Origin: JAJZEO01 sp964350315
Lineage (GTDB): Bacteria; Chlamydiota; Chlamydiia; Chlamydiales; 2-12-FULL-49-11
Reading direction: 5' to 3'
Assembly: GCA_964350315.1 (NCBI GenBank)
Contig: CAYGJD010000013.1
Location: 1 to 44,416, forward strand
Length of the DNA stretch: 44,416 nt
Part shown: positions 26,525 through 33,977 of the stretch, one piece after another
Position numbering within the stretch: position 1 is the first letter of the stretch
Layout: each line of letters starts with the position of its first letter
Notes under the pieces: model-generated
The model's input: the letters and a program-made list of their open reading frames with translations, nothing else
The model's database searches: none
What the model was told of the DNA's origin: nothing
Translations under genes and position numbers: made by a program

Positions 26525-27241
26525 ATGAAGATATTTTGGTCACTTTTTAGCGCTCTTATCATCGGCACAATTCTCTGCCTTATCTTCTTTTACTTTAAAT
26601 TCAACTATGTCTTAGGGAAAGTCTTAAGTTCTAAATTTGGCACAGAAGTCCTAATTAAAAAAATCACGTTTGATCGACCTGATATTGATGTAAATACATT
26701 TACTATAAAAAATCCCCCTGGATTTATGACAACCTTAGCACTAAGAATCAACAAACTAGACATATCAGCCCCCTACTCTAACTATTTCCAAAACGTCATA
26801 GACATCGATGAAATTGAAATCTCGGATATCGACCTAAATATCGAATTCACTACAAAAAAAGGGTCGATTAGCAACTGGTCTCACTTGTTAGGAAGCCTCT
26901 CATCAGAGCCTTCAAAGAAACCCGCTAAAGTCGACAGTAAAGAAGTTGCAGAAACTGGCCGTTATGCTGTTATCAAGCTGCTAAAGATCAACAACCTTAA
27001 AGTAAACATTATCACGCCTGGCCAAAAAACACAGACCAAAGTATTTAAGAACATGCAATTTAAAAATGTCATCACTGAAAAAGGTGACATCACAAGACGA
27101 ATCACGCAGATAATCATCTACCACATGATCTTTAACTACAAAAACTTAATTCAAATTCCCGAACAATTTAGCAACAAAGCAACAGACGGCGTGTTAAATA
27201 TCTTTAAAAAAATCGATCCTTTTAAACTTCCTTCTGAATAG
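26525..27241 (+). CDS. membrane-anchored AsmA-like protein
   Basis: The 238-residue product starts with one hydrophobic segment (about residues 5-27). It continues with a pattern typical of AsmA/DUF748 N-terminal domains: a short 'FGTEVLIKKITFDRPDIDV' strand pair, 'FTIKNPPGF' and an alternating 'VIDIDEIEISDIDLNIEF' strand, then 'SNWSHLL'. Large AsmA-like proteins bridge the envelope for lipid transport; this one is much shorter, so it could be a truncated or minimal member anchored in the inner membrane. There is no obvious Shine-Dalgarno site at the ATG. It follows the groEL terminator, so it needs its own promoter. The family call is tentative. Confidence 0.6.
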   Translation: MKIFWSLFSALIIGTILCLIFFYFKFNYVLGKVLSSKFGTEVLIKKITFDRPDIDVNTFTIKNPPGFMTTLALRINKLDISAPYSNYFQNVIDIDEIEISDIDLNIEFTTKKGSISNWSHLLGSLSSEPSKKPAKVDSKEVAETGRYAVIKLLKINNLKVNIITPGQKTQTKVFKNMQFKNVITEKGDITRRITQIIIYHMIFNYKNLIQIPEQFSNKATDGVLNIFKKIDPFKLPSE

Positions 27242-27269
27242 CTAATCGTAATTGAATTTTCTCTAACAA

Positions 27270-28409
27270 CTATCTATCTCTAAAAATAACCCTTCTCAAA
27301 GTCTCTTCCCAATCTGGATCAAAATTCAACTTCCTATTTATTGCTCCCACATCAACAATCCATTTTTCAGAAGGATAAATTTTCTCAAATGCTACTCTAT
27401 TATCTGCAAATCGACACATTTGTGGACTTAAATAGAGATTCATTTTTTTTCTCTTTTCAGGGCTGCCAATTGAAATAAGATTAACGCCTGCCATCGCACA
27501 ATCAATAGCAAGCATATTGTCTGGTGAAATAACTAATTCACAACACCCCGCTACTTCAACCCAATCTTTTGATTTATACACAAGAATTACGTTTTCTTGT
27601 CGCGAAGCCCACTTATCTAAACGCCGCATCTCTTCATTTCTATAAATCTTAGAAGGTTTATGACAAATGATTAACCCATTCATATTTCTCTTTTTCGTCA
27701 CGTCAAGACAACTAATCAACAAGTCGAGTTCTTCACATCTTATTTCATCGTCTTCTTCACAGCTGCCAAAAGTAAGAATAATTGGCTCATTATTATCCTC
27801 ACGGTTTATATTTTCAAAAAACGTTCTTCGAAAATATTCATCTATTTGCAATGCTTTAAAAATTTCACATTTAAAACGATCGTATCTATAACGTAAGTCA
27901 GTAAAAAAAAATTCTCGCGAGTGCATATTTTCTAGTGCTTTACAACCCTCTCCCAAAGTTTGGGTTTGCGTCCCTGAATAGATGATATCATGAGGTCTTC
28001 GTAGTCCAAATTGTTTAATTAAATCCTCAGGATTACAACTTTTGCCACAGAAATAGACAACCCTCATATTTTCAGAAATTGAGGAACCTGCTCTTGCAAT
28101 GGCAAAAGACAAAGAGGTACCAACTTCAAGTATCATAGTGCTTGCCAAGTCATTTAGAGTACTGACAATCTCTCTACCCAATTCTGAAGCATCTCGCTCT
28201 GTCAAATCCTCGACAGCTCTTTCACGAAGAGAAGTTCTACTTAATCTAGCATAGTCTGTAAAGAAATCAGCCATCCCAAGCTCTCTTAACGAATCTGCAC
28301 CATGACCAGCAGCAATAATATGAACTAAATTTCCTCCCCCACTGAGAGACAAGGAAAATGATAAAAAATCTTTTGCTGATTCACTTGTACTAGATACAAA
28401 ATAAGCCAT
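27270..28409 (-). CDS. hypothetical protein, possibly GT-B-like fold
   Basis: I do not recognise a family. The 379-residue protein (from ATG 28409, behind GAGGGAAG) has a Gly-rich N-terminal segment (SLSGGGNLVHIIAAGHGADSL) and a C-terminal part with ELVISPDNMLAIDCAMAGVNLISIGSPEKRKK. The latter resembles the donor-side loop of GT-B glycosyltransferases or related kinases; this is a shape argument only. There is no signal peptide or membrane segment. An upstream in-frame ATG (28499) would run through the terminator of the preceding gene, so I rejected it. It lies 97 bp downstream of the metacaspase gene on the same strand. Confidence 0.7.
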   Translation of the reverse strand: MAYFVSSTSESAKDFLSFSLSLSGGGNLVHIIAAGHGADSLRELGMADFFTDYARLSRTSLRERAVEDLTERDASELGREIVSTLNDLASTMILEVGTSLSFAIARAGSSISENMRVVYFCGKSCNPEDLIKQFGLRRPHDIIYSGTQTQTLGEGCKALENMHSREFFFTDLRYRYDRFKCEIFKALQIDEYFRRTFFENINREDNNEPIILTFGSCEEDDEIRCEELDLLISCLDVTKKRNMNGLIICHKPSKIYRNEEMRRLDKWASRQENVILVYKSKDWVEVAGCCELVISPDNMLAIDCAMAGVNLISIGSPEKRKKMNLYLSPQMCRFADNRVAFEKIYPSEKWIVDVGAINRKLNFDPDWEETLRRVIFRDR

Positions 28410-28457
28410 CTTCCCTCTGAAATCTAAAACCGCATTAATCTTAACAACATCCTTACA

Positions 28458-28490
28458 TAAAAAAAAGGGGTAAATGTTTCCACTTACCCC
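28458..28490 (-). terminator. intrinsic terminator after the metacaspase gene
   Basis: On the minus strand GGGGTAAGTG-GAAA-CATTTACCCC (10 pairs, one G-U, tetraloop) is followed by eight or more T residues. It lies 15 bp after the metacaspase stop. Confidence 0.92.
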
Positions 28491-28505
28491 TAACAACATA
28501 AAAAA

Positions 28506-29720
28506 CTACGGTCTTAGTGCTGCACGAGATGACATAAACGGTGCATCAAGATTGATCTTTCTTGTTGAAGAAAGTACAGGCCTTTGAGCATATCCATGAT
28601 ACTTTAAAAGTTCATGCATCTTAGTAATCAACTGACGATAAGTCAAACTAAAGTCATAAAAACGAAGCGTTTCAATATAAGCTGCAGTCATTGCACCAGA
28701 ACCTTTTTGCTCGTTTTTCATAAAACCACCATCTGCAGAAGTTTGTGAATCCAAGCAACCTGAAATCATAACCACATCAGCTAAAGCATCTAATTTACTT
28801 GAACTAATTTTCTGCTGCATTTCATAAGAACCATCGACATTCCATTTATACGGCAAATCCATTATTGTACCACTGTGACAGCAATCTGTTGTCATCACTA
28901 ATTTTACATCATGATTGAGAATACAGATAAATGATTCAAAAAGCTCATCATCTCTCAACATCCCATTTGTATTACAATCAACAGGACATAACGCCTCATC
29001 TTTACGGTCTGCTTCATCACCATCATCATCTGTCATGTAAGTTCCATGACCTGAATAATGAAAATAACCACTTCTTGTATAATTCAAACGACTTGCAAAT
29101 TTCTTCAATTGTTTTCGGATGTTGTTTCCTGTTGGATACAAATCCCCCTTTTGGTGATCTGTCATCAAAAGAACATCGCTTTGTTTAACTCCCATTTTTG
29201 GAATAAGAAGCTTTTCCATTACGTGCTCAACATCATGAATACAGTTGCTCAATTGATTATTCGTTCCCTCATAATCTATTCCAATCAACATCGTTGCGTA
29301 TGTACCTGAAAAATCTTCTGTTGCTGTAGCAGAAGCTGTACCTGCGCTATCTGTTTTTACAACTGGATTGAAGATCAATTCATACAGATAATCTGCTACT
29401 TTTTTTGTATAATAGTAGTATGCAGAAGTACTCACTCGTTTTCCATTTGTTAACGAGAGATAGTACGAATAGGCCTTTTCAAATTCTTCAGGGTATTGTC
29501 CGTTGCGATCTCCTATAGAATAGAGATCTAAATTAGAAAATAGCAGTTTTTCTTTATGAAGAACATCATACAAAACATGATCTTTCTCAGTCATCGAATA
29601 ATACGACTTAGTAAATAAGCAAGCACGTGACTCATCCACTTCATCAGCAGCAGAAAGAATACTAGAGAAAACAACACAGCTAATCACTACTGCTTGACTA
29701 AGATTTCTTAACAATAACAT
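28506..29720 (-). CDS. exported metacaspase-like peptidase (C14 family)
   Basis: The 404-residue protein has a signal peptide (about residues 1-25, ending LSAADE), so it is exported. The caspase-fold core begins at TMLIGIDYEGTNNQLSNCIHDVEHV (about 143). The catalytic dyad is visible: His225 in HYSGHGT and Cys281 in TDCCHSG. The Asp-rich DDDGDEADRKDEALCPVD between them is typical of type I metacaspases, which usually cleave after Arg or Lys with Ca2+. The first about 120 residues are not part of the core and are unassigned. The ATG follows GGAGG with 5-nt spacing, and a strong terminator closes the gene. Targets are unknown; periplasmic or host-directed roles are both possible. Confidence 0.88.
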   Translation of the reverse strand: MLLLRNLSQAVVISCVVFSSILSAADEVDESRACLFTKSYYSMTEKDHVLYDVLHKEKLLFSNLDLYSIGDRNGQYPEEFEKAYSYYLSLTNGKRVSTSAYYYYTKKVADYLYELIFNPVVKTDSAGTASATATEDFSGTYATMLIGIDYEGTNNQLSNCIHDVEHVMEKLLIPKMGVKQSDVLLMTDHQKGDLYPTGNNIRKQLKKFASRLNYTRSGYFHYSGHGTYMTDDDGDEADRKDEALCPVDCNTNGMLRDDELFESFICILNHDVKLVMTTDCCHSGTIMDLPYKWNVDGSYEMQQKISSSKLDALADVVMISGCLDSQTSADGGFMKNEQKGSGAMTAAYIETLRFYDFSLTYRQLITKMHELLKYHGYAQRPVLSSTRKINLDAPFMSSRAALRP

Positions 29721-29831
29721 ACAACCTCCGTTTACTTGTTTTTGACACGAGGAAGAATGTAAATCGATTGAAGATTATTGGCACTAAAAATTTTAATACT
29801 GCTTTATAAAGTCATTCCAACAAAGGGTTTC

Positions 29832-30812
29832 TTAACGAAAAATTTTTAAAAAGAAAGATGCATTCCGATAGAAAATTGCATCGATTTGATCTTCCGAAAA
29901 ATGTTTTTTCAGTAAATCTCTAAATTTTGGATAACAACTTGAATTCGGTAAATCTTCAAAAAAGGGAGGAACGATTCGACCTGGACAAAGTTCAGCAGGA
30001 ACATCTAATTCTCCATAAAAGTCTGCCCCTAAACATATCGCATTTTCACCGCCAAGAGATAATCCATGCTTAATATGAGAAATAAAATCGTTGCTACTAT
30101 TGCCCACAAAACGTTTCACAAAATTCAGACCAATAACACCCTTTCTTTGAATCAGTTCTTTTGCAAATTCATCTGGTAAATTGCGTGGATGATCCATTAC
30201 CGAACGAAAATTTGAATGGCTTGCCATCACCGGAATTTTCAACCCTTTTTGATCAATGTAATTGAAGATGCCTTGTGCAAGTTGGTCACTTGTATGACTA
30301 AAGTCAATCGCTACTTTCTTTCCTGACATGAAGTCAAGCAACGCCTTACCATCTTCTTTAAGACCAATATTGGTCATATTACCGCCACCAAATCGATTTT
30401 CTTGGTTCCACGTCAAACTTACATATAAAATCTTCTCAACGGCGTTATAGGCAGTAAATCGTTCAAATGCTTTTTCAAGAGGTTCATCATCGCTTGCTAA
30501 CACAGAAGCATTCTCAATGGAAAACATGCAGTGTAGTTTCTTTGCCCCTCTAGAAATTTCAGCAAATCTCTCTACTCTATTAGGATATTTATTGTGCATC
30601 TCCTGATATAGATGGACTTGATTCTCACCAGATTCCGCTGACTCATTATTGGTTAAGGCTGCAACAGCTAAAACTTGCAGTCTCACTCCACCATCTTCCA
30701 GCTGAATAAGAGAACAATTTGTTTTTTCACTCTCAAAATTCAATTCACCTTTACTCCAATCAATCGATCCTAGTAAATCGCAATGAAGATCAATCACACC
30801 ATCATTAATCAT
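29832..30812 (-). CDS. membrane dipeptidase-like metallohydrolase (peptidase M19)
   Basis: M19 enzymes are zinc dipeptidases of the amidohydrolase fold (renal dipeptidase family). The 326-residue protein has the HxD motif VIDLHCDLLG (His10, Asp12), the bridging-Glu region FSIENA, DFSHTSD, MASHSNFRSVMDHPRN and ICLGADFYG. These cover the expected metal ligands. I chose ATG 30812, behind AAGGA with 5-nt spacing; the TTG ten codons upstream is less likely. No signal peptide is visible, so it is probably cytoplasmic, perhaps cleaving imported or peptidoglycan-derived dipeptides. It is isolated, about 110 bp from the metacaspase start. Confidence 0.9.
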   Translation of the reverse strand: MINDGVIDLHCDLLGSIDWSKGELNFESEKTNCSLIQLEDGGVRLQVLAVAALTNNESAESGENQVHLYQEMHNKYPNRVERFAEISRGAKKLHCMFSIENASVLASDDEPLEKAFERFTAYNAVEKILYVSLTWNQENRFGGGNMTNIGLKEDGKALLDFMSGKKVAIDFSHTSDQLAQGIFNYIDQKGLKIPVMASHSNFRSVMDHPRNLPDEFAKELIQRKGVIGLNFVKRFVGNSSNDFISHIKHGLSLGGENAICLGADFYGELDVPAELCPGRIVPPFFEDLPNSSCYPKFRDLLKKHFSEDQIDAIFYRNASFFLKIFR

Positions 30813-30890
30813 GTTTTTCCTTAATCCAAATTGTAAAGACAATTAAAAAATGATACATTCATTAGAAATAAAATCTCAAGAAGAAGAAAA

Positions 30891-30971
30891 ATGAAAAAGC
30901 TCCTGGTCGCACTCAAGAGCAAAATGGCACTCTTTCTATTTAGAAAACAGCTATTTCCCTCTTTATGCTAA
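30891..30971 (+). other. possible 26-codon ORF in the dipeptidase / dehydrogenase intergenic gap
   Basis: This forward ORF starts behind purine-rich AAGAAGAAGAAAA and would encode a Lys/Leu/Phe-rich peptide ending in Cys. It lies in the 297-bp gap 30813-31109, which otherwise contains only the dyad near 31049-31093. It could be a small amphipathic protein or chance. Confidence 0.2.
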
Positions 30972-31048
30972 ACCTATCAATCTGAATATAAATTCACTAA
31001 GAAAAACACAGTAAACTCAGTTAATATCAACTTGACCTCATGAGAAAA

Positions 31049-31093
31049 AGTTGTTAGTTCTTTGTTTAATATAGCTCGAGCTAAAAAACAACT
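31049..31093. promoter_or_regulatory. nested dyad symmetry upstream of the DenD-like gene
   Basis: A perfect 12-bp palindrome TAGCTCGAGCTA (31072-31083) is flanked by the inverted pair AGTTGTT (31049-31055) and AACAACT (31087-31093). The right arm ends 16 bp before the start codon. This is the size and place of an operator for a dimeric repressor; no regulator gene is adjacent. Confidence 0.45.
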
Positions 31094-31109
31094 ATAAAAA
31101 AGGACTTAT

Positions 31110-32114
31110 ATGAAAGTGATCATTACAGGAGGAGCGGGCTTTATAGGCAGTCGGTTAGCAAAAGAATTACTGCATCGTGGACACCTAATTGGTCTTAATG
31201 GCCAGAAAACTCCCATTAAAGAGTTAGTCATCTTTGATATGGCACCTCCTCAAATCCCTCTGCCAGCTGACAAACGAATGTCGTTTGTGACAGGAGATAT
31301 TTCAAACATAGAGATGATGAAGCAATTGATCGACAAACAGACTACCTCAATTTTTCATTTTGCTGGAGTAGTGAGCGGGCAGGCCGAATCAGATCTAGAT
31401 CTTGGCATGCGCATTAACATTGATGGTACACGTGCGGTATTAGACGCATGCAGATCGCATAACATTAAGCCAAGAGTTGTCTTTGCGAGCTCGATTTCTG
31501 TCTATGGCAATCATCTTCCTACTGTCGTAACTGATGACACTCCAACAGAACCTACTCTATCTTATGGAACACAAAAACTCTGCTGTGAACACCTCATCGA
31601 TGATTATACTAGAAGGGAACTTATCGATGGTCGCTCTGTGCGTATTCCAACCGTTGTTATCCGTCCCGGAAAGCCCAACAAGGGAGTAGGACAGTGGACC
31701 TCCTCATTTTTCCGAGAGCCTTTAACAGGCAAAGAAGCTATTTGTCCAGTCTCTAAAAACACTGTTCTTGTAATGCTCTCCGTACGCCGTTTAGTTGATT
31801 CAATTATACATATGCACAATGTCCCCGGGGAACAGATAGGACCTCAAAGAGCCCTCCTATTGCCTGCCTTATCTGTCAGTGTTGCAGATATGATTGAATC
31901 CCTACAAAGAGTCGGCGGTGATAAGGCTGTGAACTGTATTCGCTGGGAACCAGACCAATTTATACAGCGAGTGCAAGACAGTTGGCCACATAAGATCTCT
32001 TCTGAACGATCAAAAAAATTGGGCATCCATGCAAATCATACCATCGACGAGATCATTCAAGAATTTATCGAAGATGATTTAGAAAACCAGAAAAAATTTA
32101 ATGCTACACACTAA
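31110..32114 (+). CDS. extended short-chain dehydrogenase, DenD (D-erythronate dehydrogenase)-like
   Basis: The 334-residue NAD-binding protein has the Rossmann motif ITGGAGFIGSRLAKELLHRG and the active-site YGTQK (Tyr/Lys), with SSISVYGNH ahead of it. Segments such as FHFAGVVSGQAESDLDLGMRINIDGTR, VIRPGKPNKGVGQWTSSFFREPL and the C-terminal 'VNCIRWEPDQFIQRVQDSWP' match DenD-like oxidoreductases that handle four-carbon sugar acids. The exact substrate is inferred. GC content looks higher by eye (low-to-mid 40s percent) than in the neighbours. It is followed by a short dehydrogenase remnant and a DMT exporter in one tight run, which suggests acquisition as a block. Confidence 0.82.
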   Translation: MKVIITGGAGFIGSRLAKELLHRGHLIGLNGQKTPIKELVIFDMAPPQIPLPADKRMSFVTGDISNIEMMKQLIDKQTTSIFHFAGVVSGQAESDLDLGMRINIDGTRAVLDACRSHNIKPRVVFASSISVYGNHLPTVVTDDTPTEPTLSYGTQKLCCEHLIDDYTRRELIDGRSVRIPTVVIRPGKPNKGVGQWTSSFFREPLTGKEAICPVSKNTVLVMLSVRRLVDSIIHMHNVPGEQIGPQRALLLPALSVSVADMIESLQRVGGDKAVNCIRWEPDQFIQRVQDSWPHKISSERSKKLGIHANHTIDEIIQEFIEDDLENQKKFNATH

Positions 32115-32122
32115 AAGGTTCT

Positions 32123-32215
32123 ATGAGAAAACGTCTGCAAAATAAGGCAACATTTATTACCGGAGCAAATGAAGATGTCTTGGCAGGATCTTCTAAGGTT
32201 GCTCTAAAAAAATGA
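32123..32215 (+). pseudogene. short-chain dehydrogenase remnant (30 codons)
   Basis: The ORF starts with RLQNKATFITGANE, which is the typical beginning of a classical short-chain dehydrogenase (first strand plus TGxxxGxG). It diverges before the glycines are completed, and after AGSSKVALKK it stops. A full gene would be about 250 codons, so nearly all is missing. It keeps a ribosome site (AAAAGG) and its TGA overlaps the ATG of the DMT gene, so it may still be translated and couple to it. An alternative is a leader peptide. Confidence 0.5.
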
Positions 32216-33102
32216 AACATTCAACAGCACTTTGGTTTCTTGTATTGGTCGTGCTAGCCTTGGGCTTCAGCTGGCCTATCAACAAAGTAGGTCTTGCCTA
32301 CACTTCGCCTTTGAATTATATGGAACTTCGCTTTGTGATTGGCACCCTGGCGATATTCTTGATTGCCTTTATTGGGAGCCACTTAAAAATTCCTCATCAA
32401 AGAGACCTACCCATTATCTTCGCAGTTGGACTTTTTCAAATGGCTGTGATGATGAATCTTGCCAATTACGGACTTTCCCTCGTCGTAGCTGGACAGGCTA
32501 CTTTTTTAGCATTTACTGTCTCGGTTTGGATCATTCCTCTTTCTGCTTTCCTAACCCGAAGGATTTCGTTCTTAGAGTGTTTAAGTTTTTTGATCGGCAT
32601 TCTAGGGATTTGTTGTTTGATTCAGCTATGGAACATTGAGGAGAGCAACTCGTGGGAAGGATATCTTGTATTATTACTGTCCGCCTTTTCCTGGGCCGTG
32701 GGAATCTTATGCGCTCGTCATATGAAATGGCATCGCCCTCCTATTCAACTACTGCCATGGCAGTTGCTTTTAGCGACATTCTGCACTATTTTAATCGCTC
32801 GATTCCAAGGCATTTCGCTTCTACCAAACACCATAGAGCCTATCTTCATCGGTTCTTTGCTCTATACAGGGATTATCTCGATCGCGATTGGATTCTGGCT
32901 TTTGATTCTGGTTGGCAAGCATCTCTCCCCTGCAATTACTTCTTTAGGACTGCTCTTTGTCCCCATCCTTGCGTTATGTATCTCAATGCTATTCTTACAG
33001 GAACAGATTTCACTGAGTGTGGTCGGTGGAGTCGTTTTATTAACTCTGGGCAGCTTGATTCATATCTATTCAGGGAAAAAAAACACACAAATTCTACCTT
33101 AA
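32212..33102 (+). CDS. EamA-family (DMT superfamily) transporter
   Basis: The 296-residue inner-membrane protein has about ten hydrophobic segments in two EamA repeats. The first begins LVLVVLALGFSWPINKVGLAYTSP and the second GYLVLLLSAFSWAVGILCARH. The family hallmark at the end of each repeat is visible (LLFVPILALCISMLFLQEQISLSVVGGVVLLTLG). EamA proteins usually export amino acids, metabolites or nucleosides; the substrate is unknown. Its start overlaps the stop of the dehydrogenase remnant (ATGA). Like the gene before it, GC is higher than in the neighbours. Confidence 0.92.
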   Translation: MKHSTALWFLVLVVLALGFSWPINKVGLAYTSPLNYMELRFVIGTLAIFLIAFIGSHLKIPHQRDLPIIFAVGLFQMAVMMNLANYGLSLVVAGQATFLAFTVSVWIIPLSAFLTRRISFLECLSFLIGILGICCLIQLWNIEESNSWEGYLVLLLSAFSWAVGILCARHMKWHRPPIQLLPWQLLLATFCTILIARFQGISLLPNTIEPIFIGSLLYTGIISIAIGFWLLILVGKHLSPAITSLGLLFVPILALCISMLFLQEQISLSVVGGVVLLTLGSLIHIYSGKKNTQILP

Positions 33103-33168
33103 TAAGCGATCCATATCAAAGATAGACTGCTTTTTTTTATTTCAATCTGAAAATAAACATGAAGGTTG

Positions 33169-33915
33169 TTATGTTAACCACGGATGAATTACAGAGAAAA
33201 GTTGATCCGGAACATCAAGAGTCATCCAAGGACCTGACTCATTAATAGTCTCAATCGAAAGATTAGAAAACTTTTTTTCTAGATTGCTTTTGCTAGAAAA
33301 TGGGTGATTTGTTTGCAAGACAAGCGATGAACATGAAACTACTTTTTTTCCTACTTGGAATTCCTTATCCCAAATAAGAAGATTTCGATAAATCGCTTTT
33401 TGAACGCTCTTTGGAGTCGATACAAAAGACTCTTCCGCTAAATTGCGAAAATTTGAATTTTTGCTTTTCAATACCGAATCAACGAGTTTTTTCGCATAAG
33501 ATTTTGGTTCCATTTCGTCAAGCTCGATAATATGCTTCTCTACCTCTTCCACAATCCACTGATCCATGCAAATTGGCGGTTCGAGTAGAATAAGTTTTTC
33601 TACAAGAGCTGGCGCTTGCAAAGCAAGTTCAACACCAACATTCCCCCCATAGTTCAAACCAATCAAAGTAATTTTAGAAATTTTTAAATGACCACAAAGA
33701 GTTCCAATTTTTTTAGCAATATCTTGCACTGTGAAGTCACTCGGGCAACTTGCGCTCATACCGTGCCCCGGCAAGTCGACTCCTATTACACTCTGATTGA
33801 TCTTGATTGCGAATGGATCCATCATTTTATGATTTCCACCAGCGTTGTGTAGTAGTAGACAAATTTTACCACCATCACCCTTAATGGAATAAGCTATTTT
33901 ATTAAACTCTTGCAT
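33169..33915 (-). CDS. alpha/beta-hydrolase-fold protein lacking the nucleophile Ser
   Basis: The 248-residue product has the fold landmarks: LLHNAGGNHKMMD (oxyanion side), IGVDLPGHGMSA, ITLIGLNYGGNVG and LILLEPPI. In active enzymes the elbow is GxSxG; here it reads GLNYG, with Asn88 (codon AAC) in place of Ser. A C-terminal VIHPWL supplies a possible His. The protein is therefore either non-catalytic or uses different chemistry. I chose ATG 33915, behind AGGGG with 5-nt spacing, over the GTG two codons upstream. It is divergent from the CPBP gene. Confidence 0.85.
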   Translation of the reverse strand: MQEFNKIAYSIKGDGGKICLLLHNAGGNHKMMDPFAIKINQSVIGVDLPGHGMSASCPSDFTVQDIAKKIGTLCGHLKISKITLIGLNYGGNVGVELALQAPALVEKLILLEPPICMDQWIVEEVEKHIIELDEMEPKSYAKKLVDSVLKSKNSNFRNLAEESFVSTPKSVQKAIYRNLLIWDKEFQVGKKVVSCSSLVLQTNHPFSSKSNLEKKFSNLSIETINESGPWMTLDVPDQLFSVIHPWLT

Positions 33916-33977
33916 CAACACCCCTTTACGTAAAAGATAACCTTCTATATGATTTTATGCAAAAACATGGCTGCACA

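Noticed and set aside
32232..33125. Long overlapping reading frames in other phases across the DMT transporter gene (32232-32639 and 32652-33125)
   Set aside because: They have no family motifs, Cys/Ser/Arg-rich odd composition and run through a clear EamA gene; they are shadows of it.
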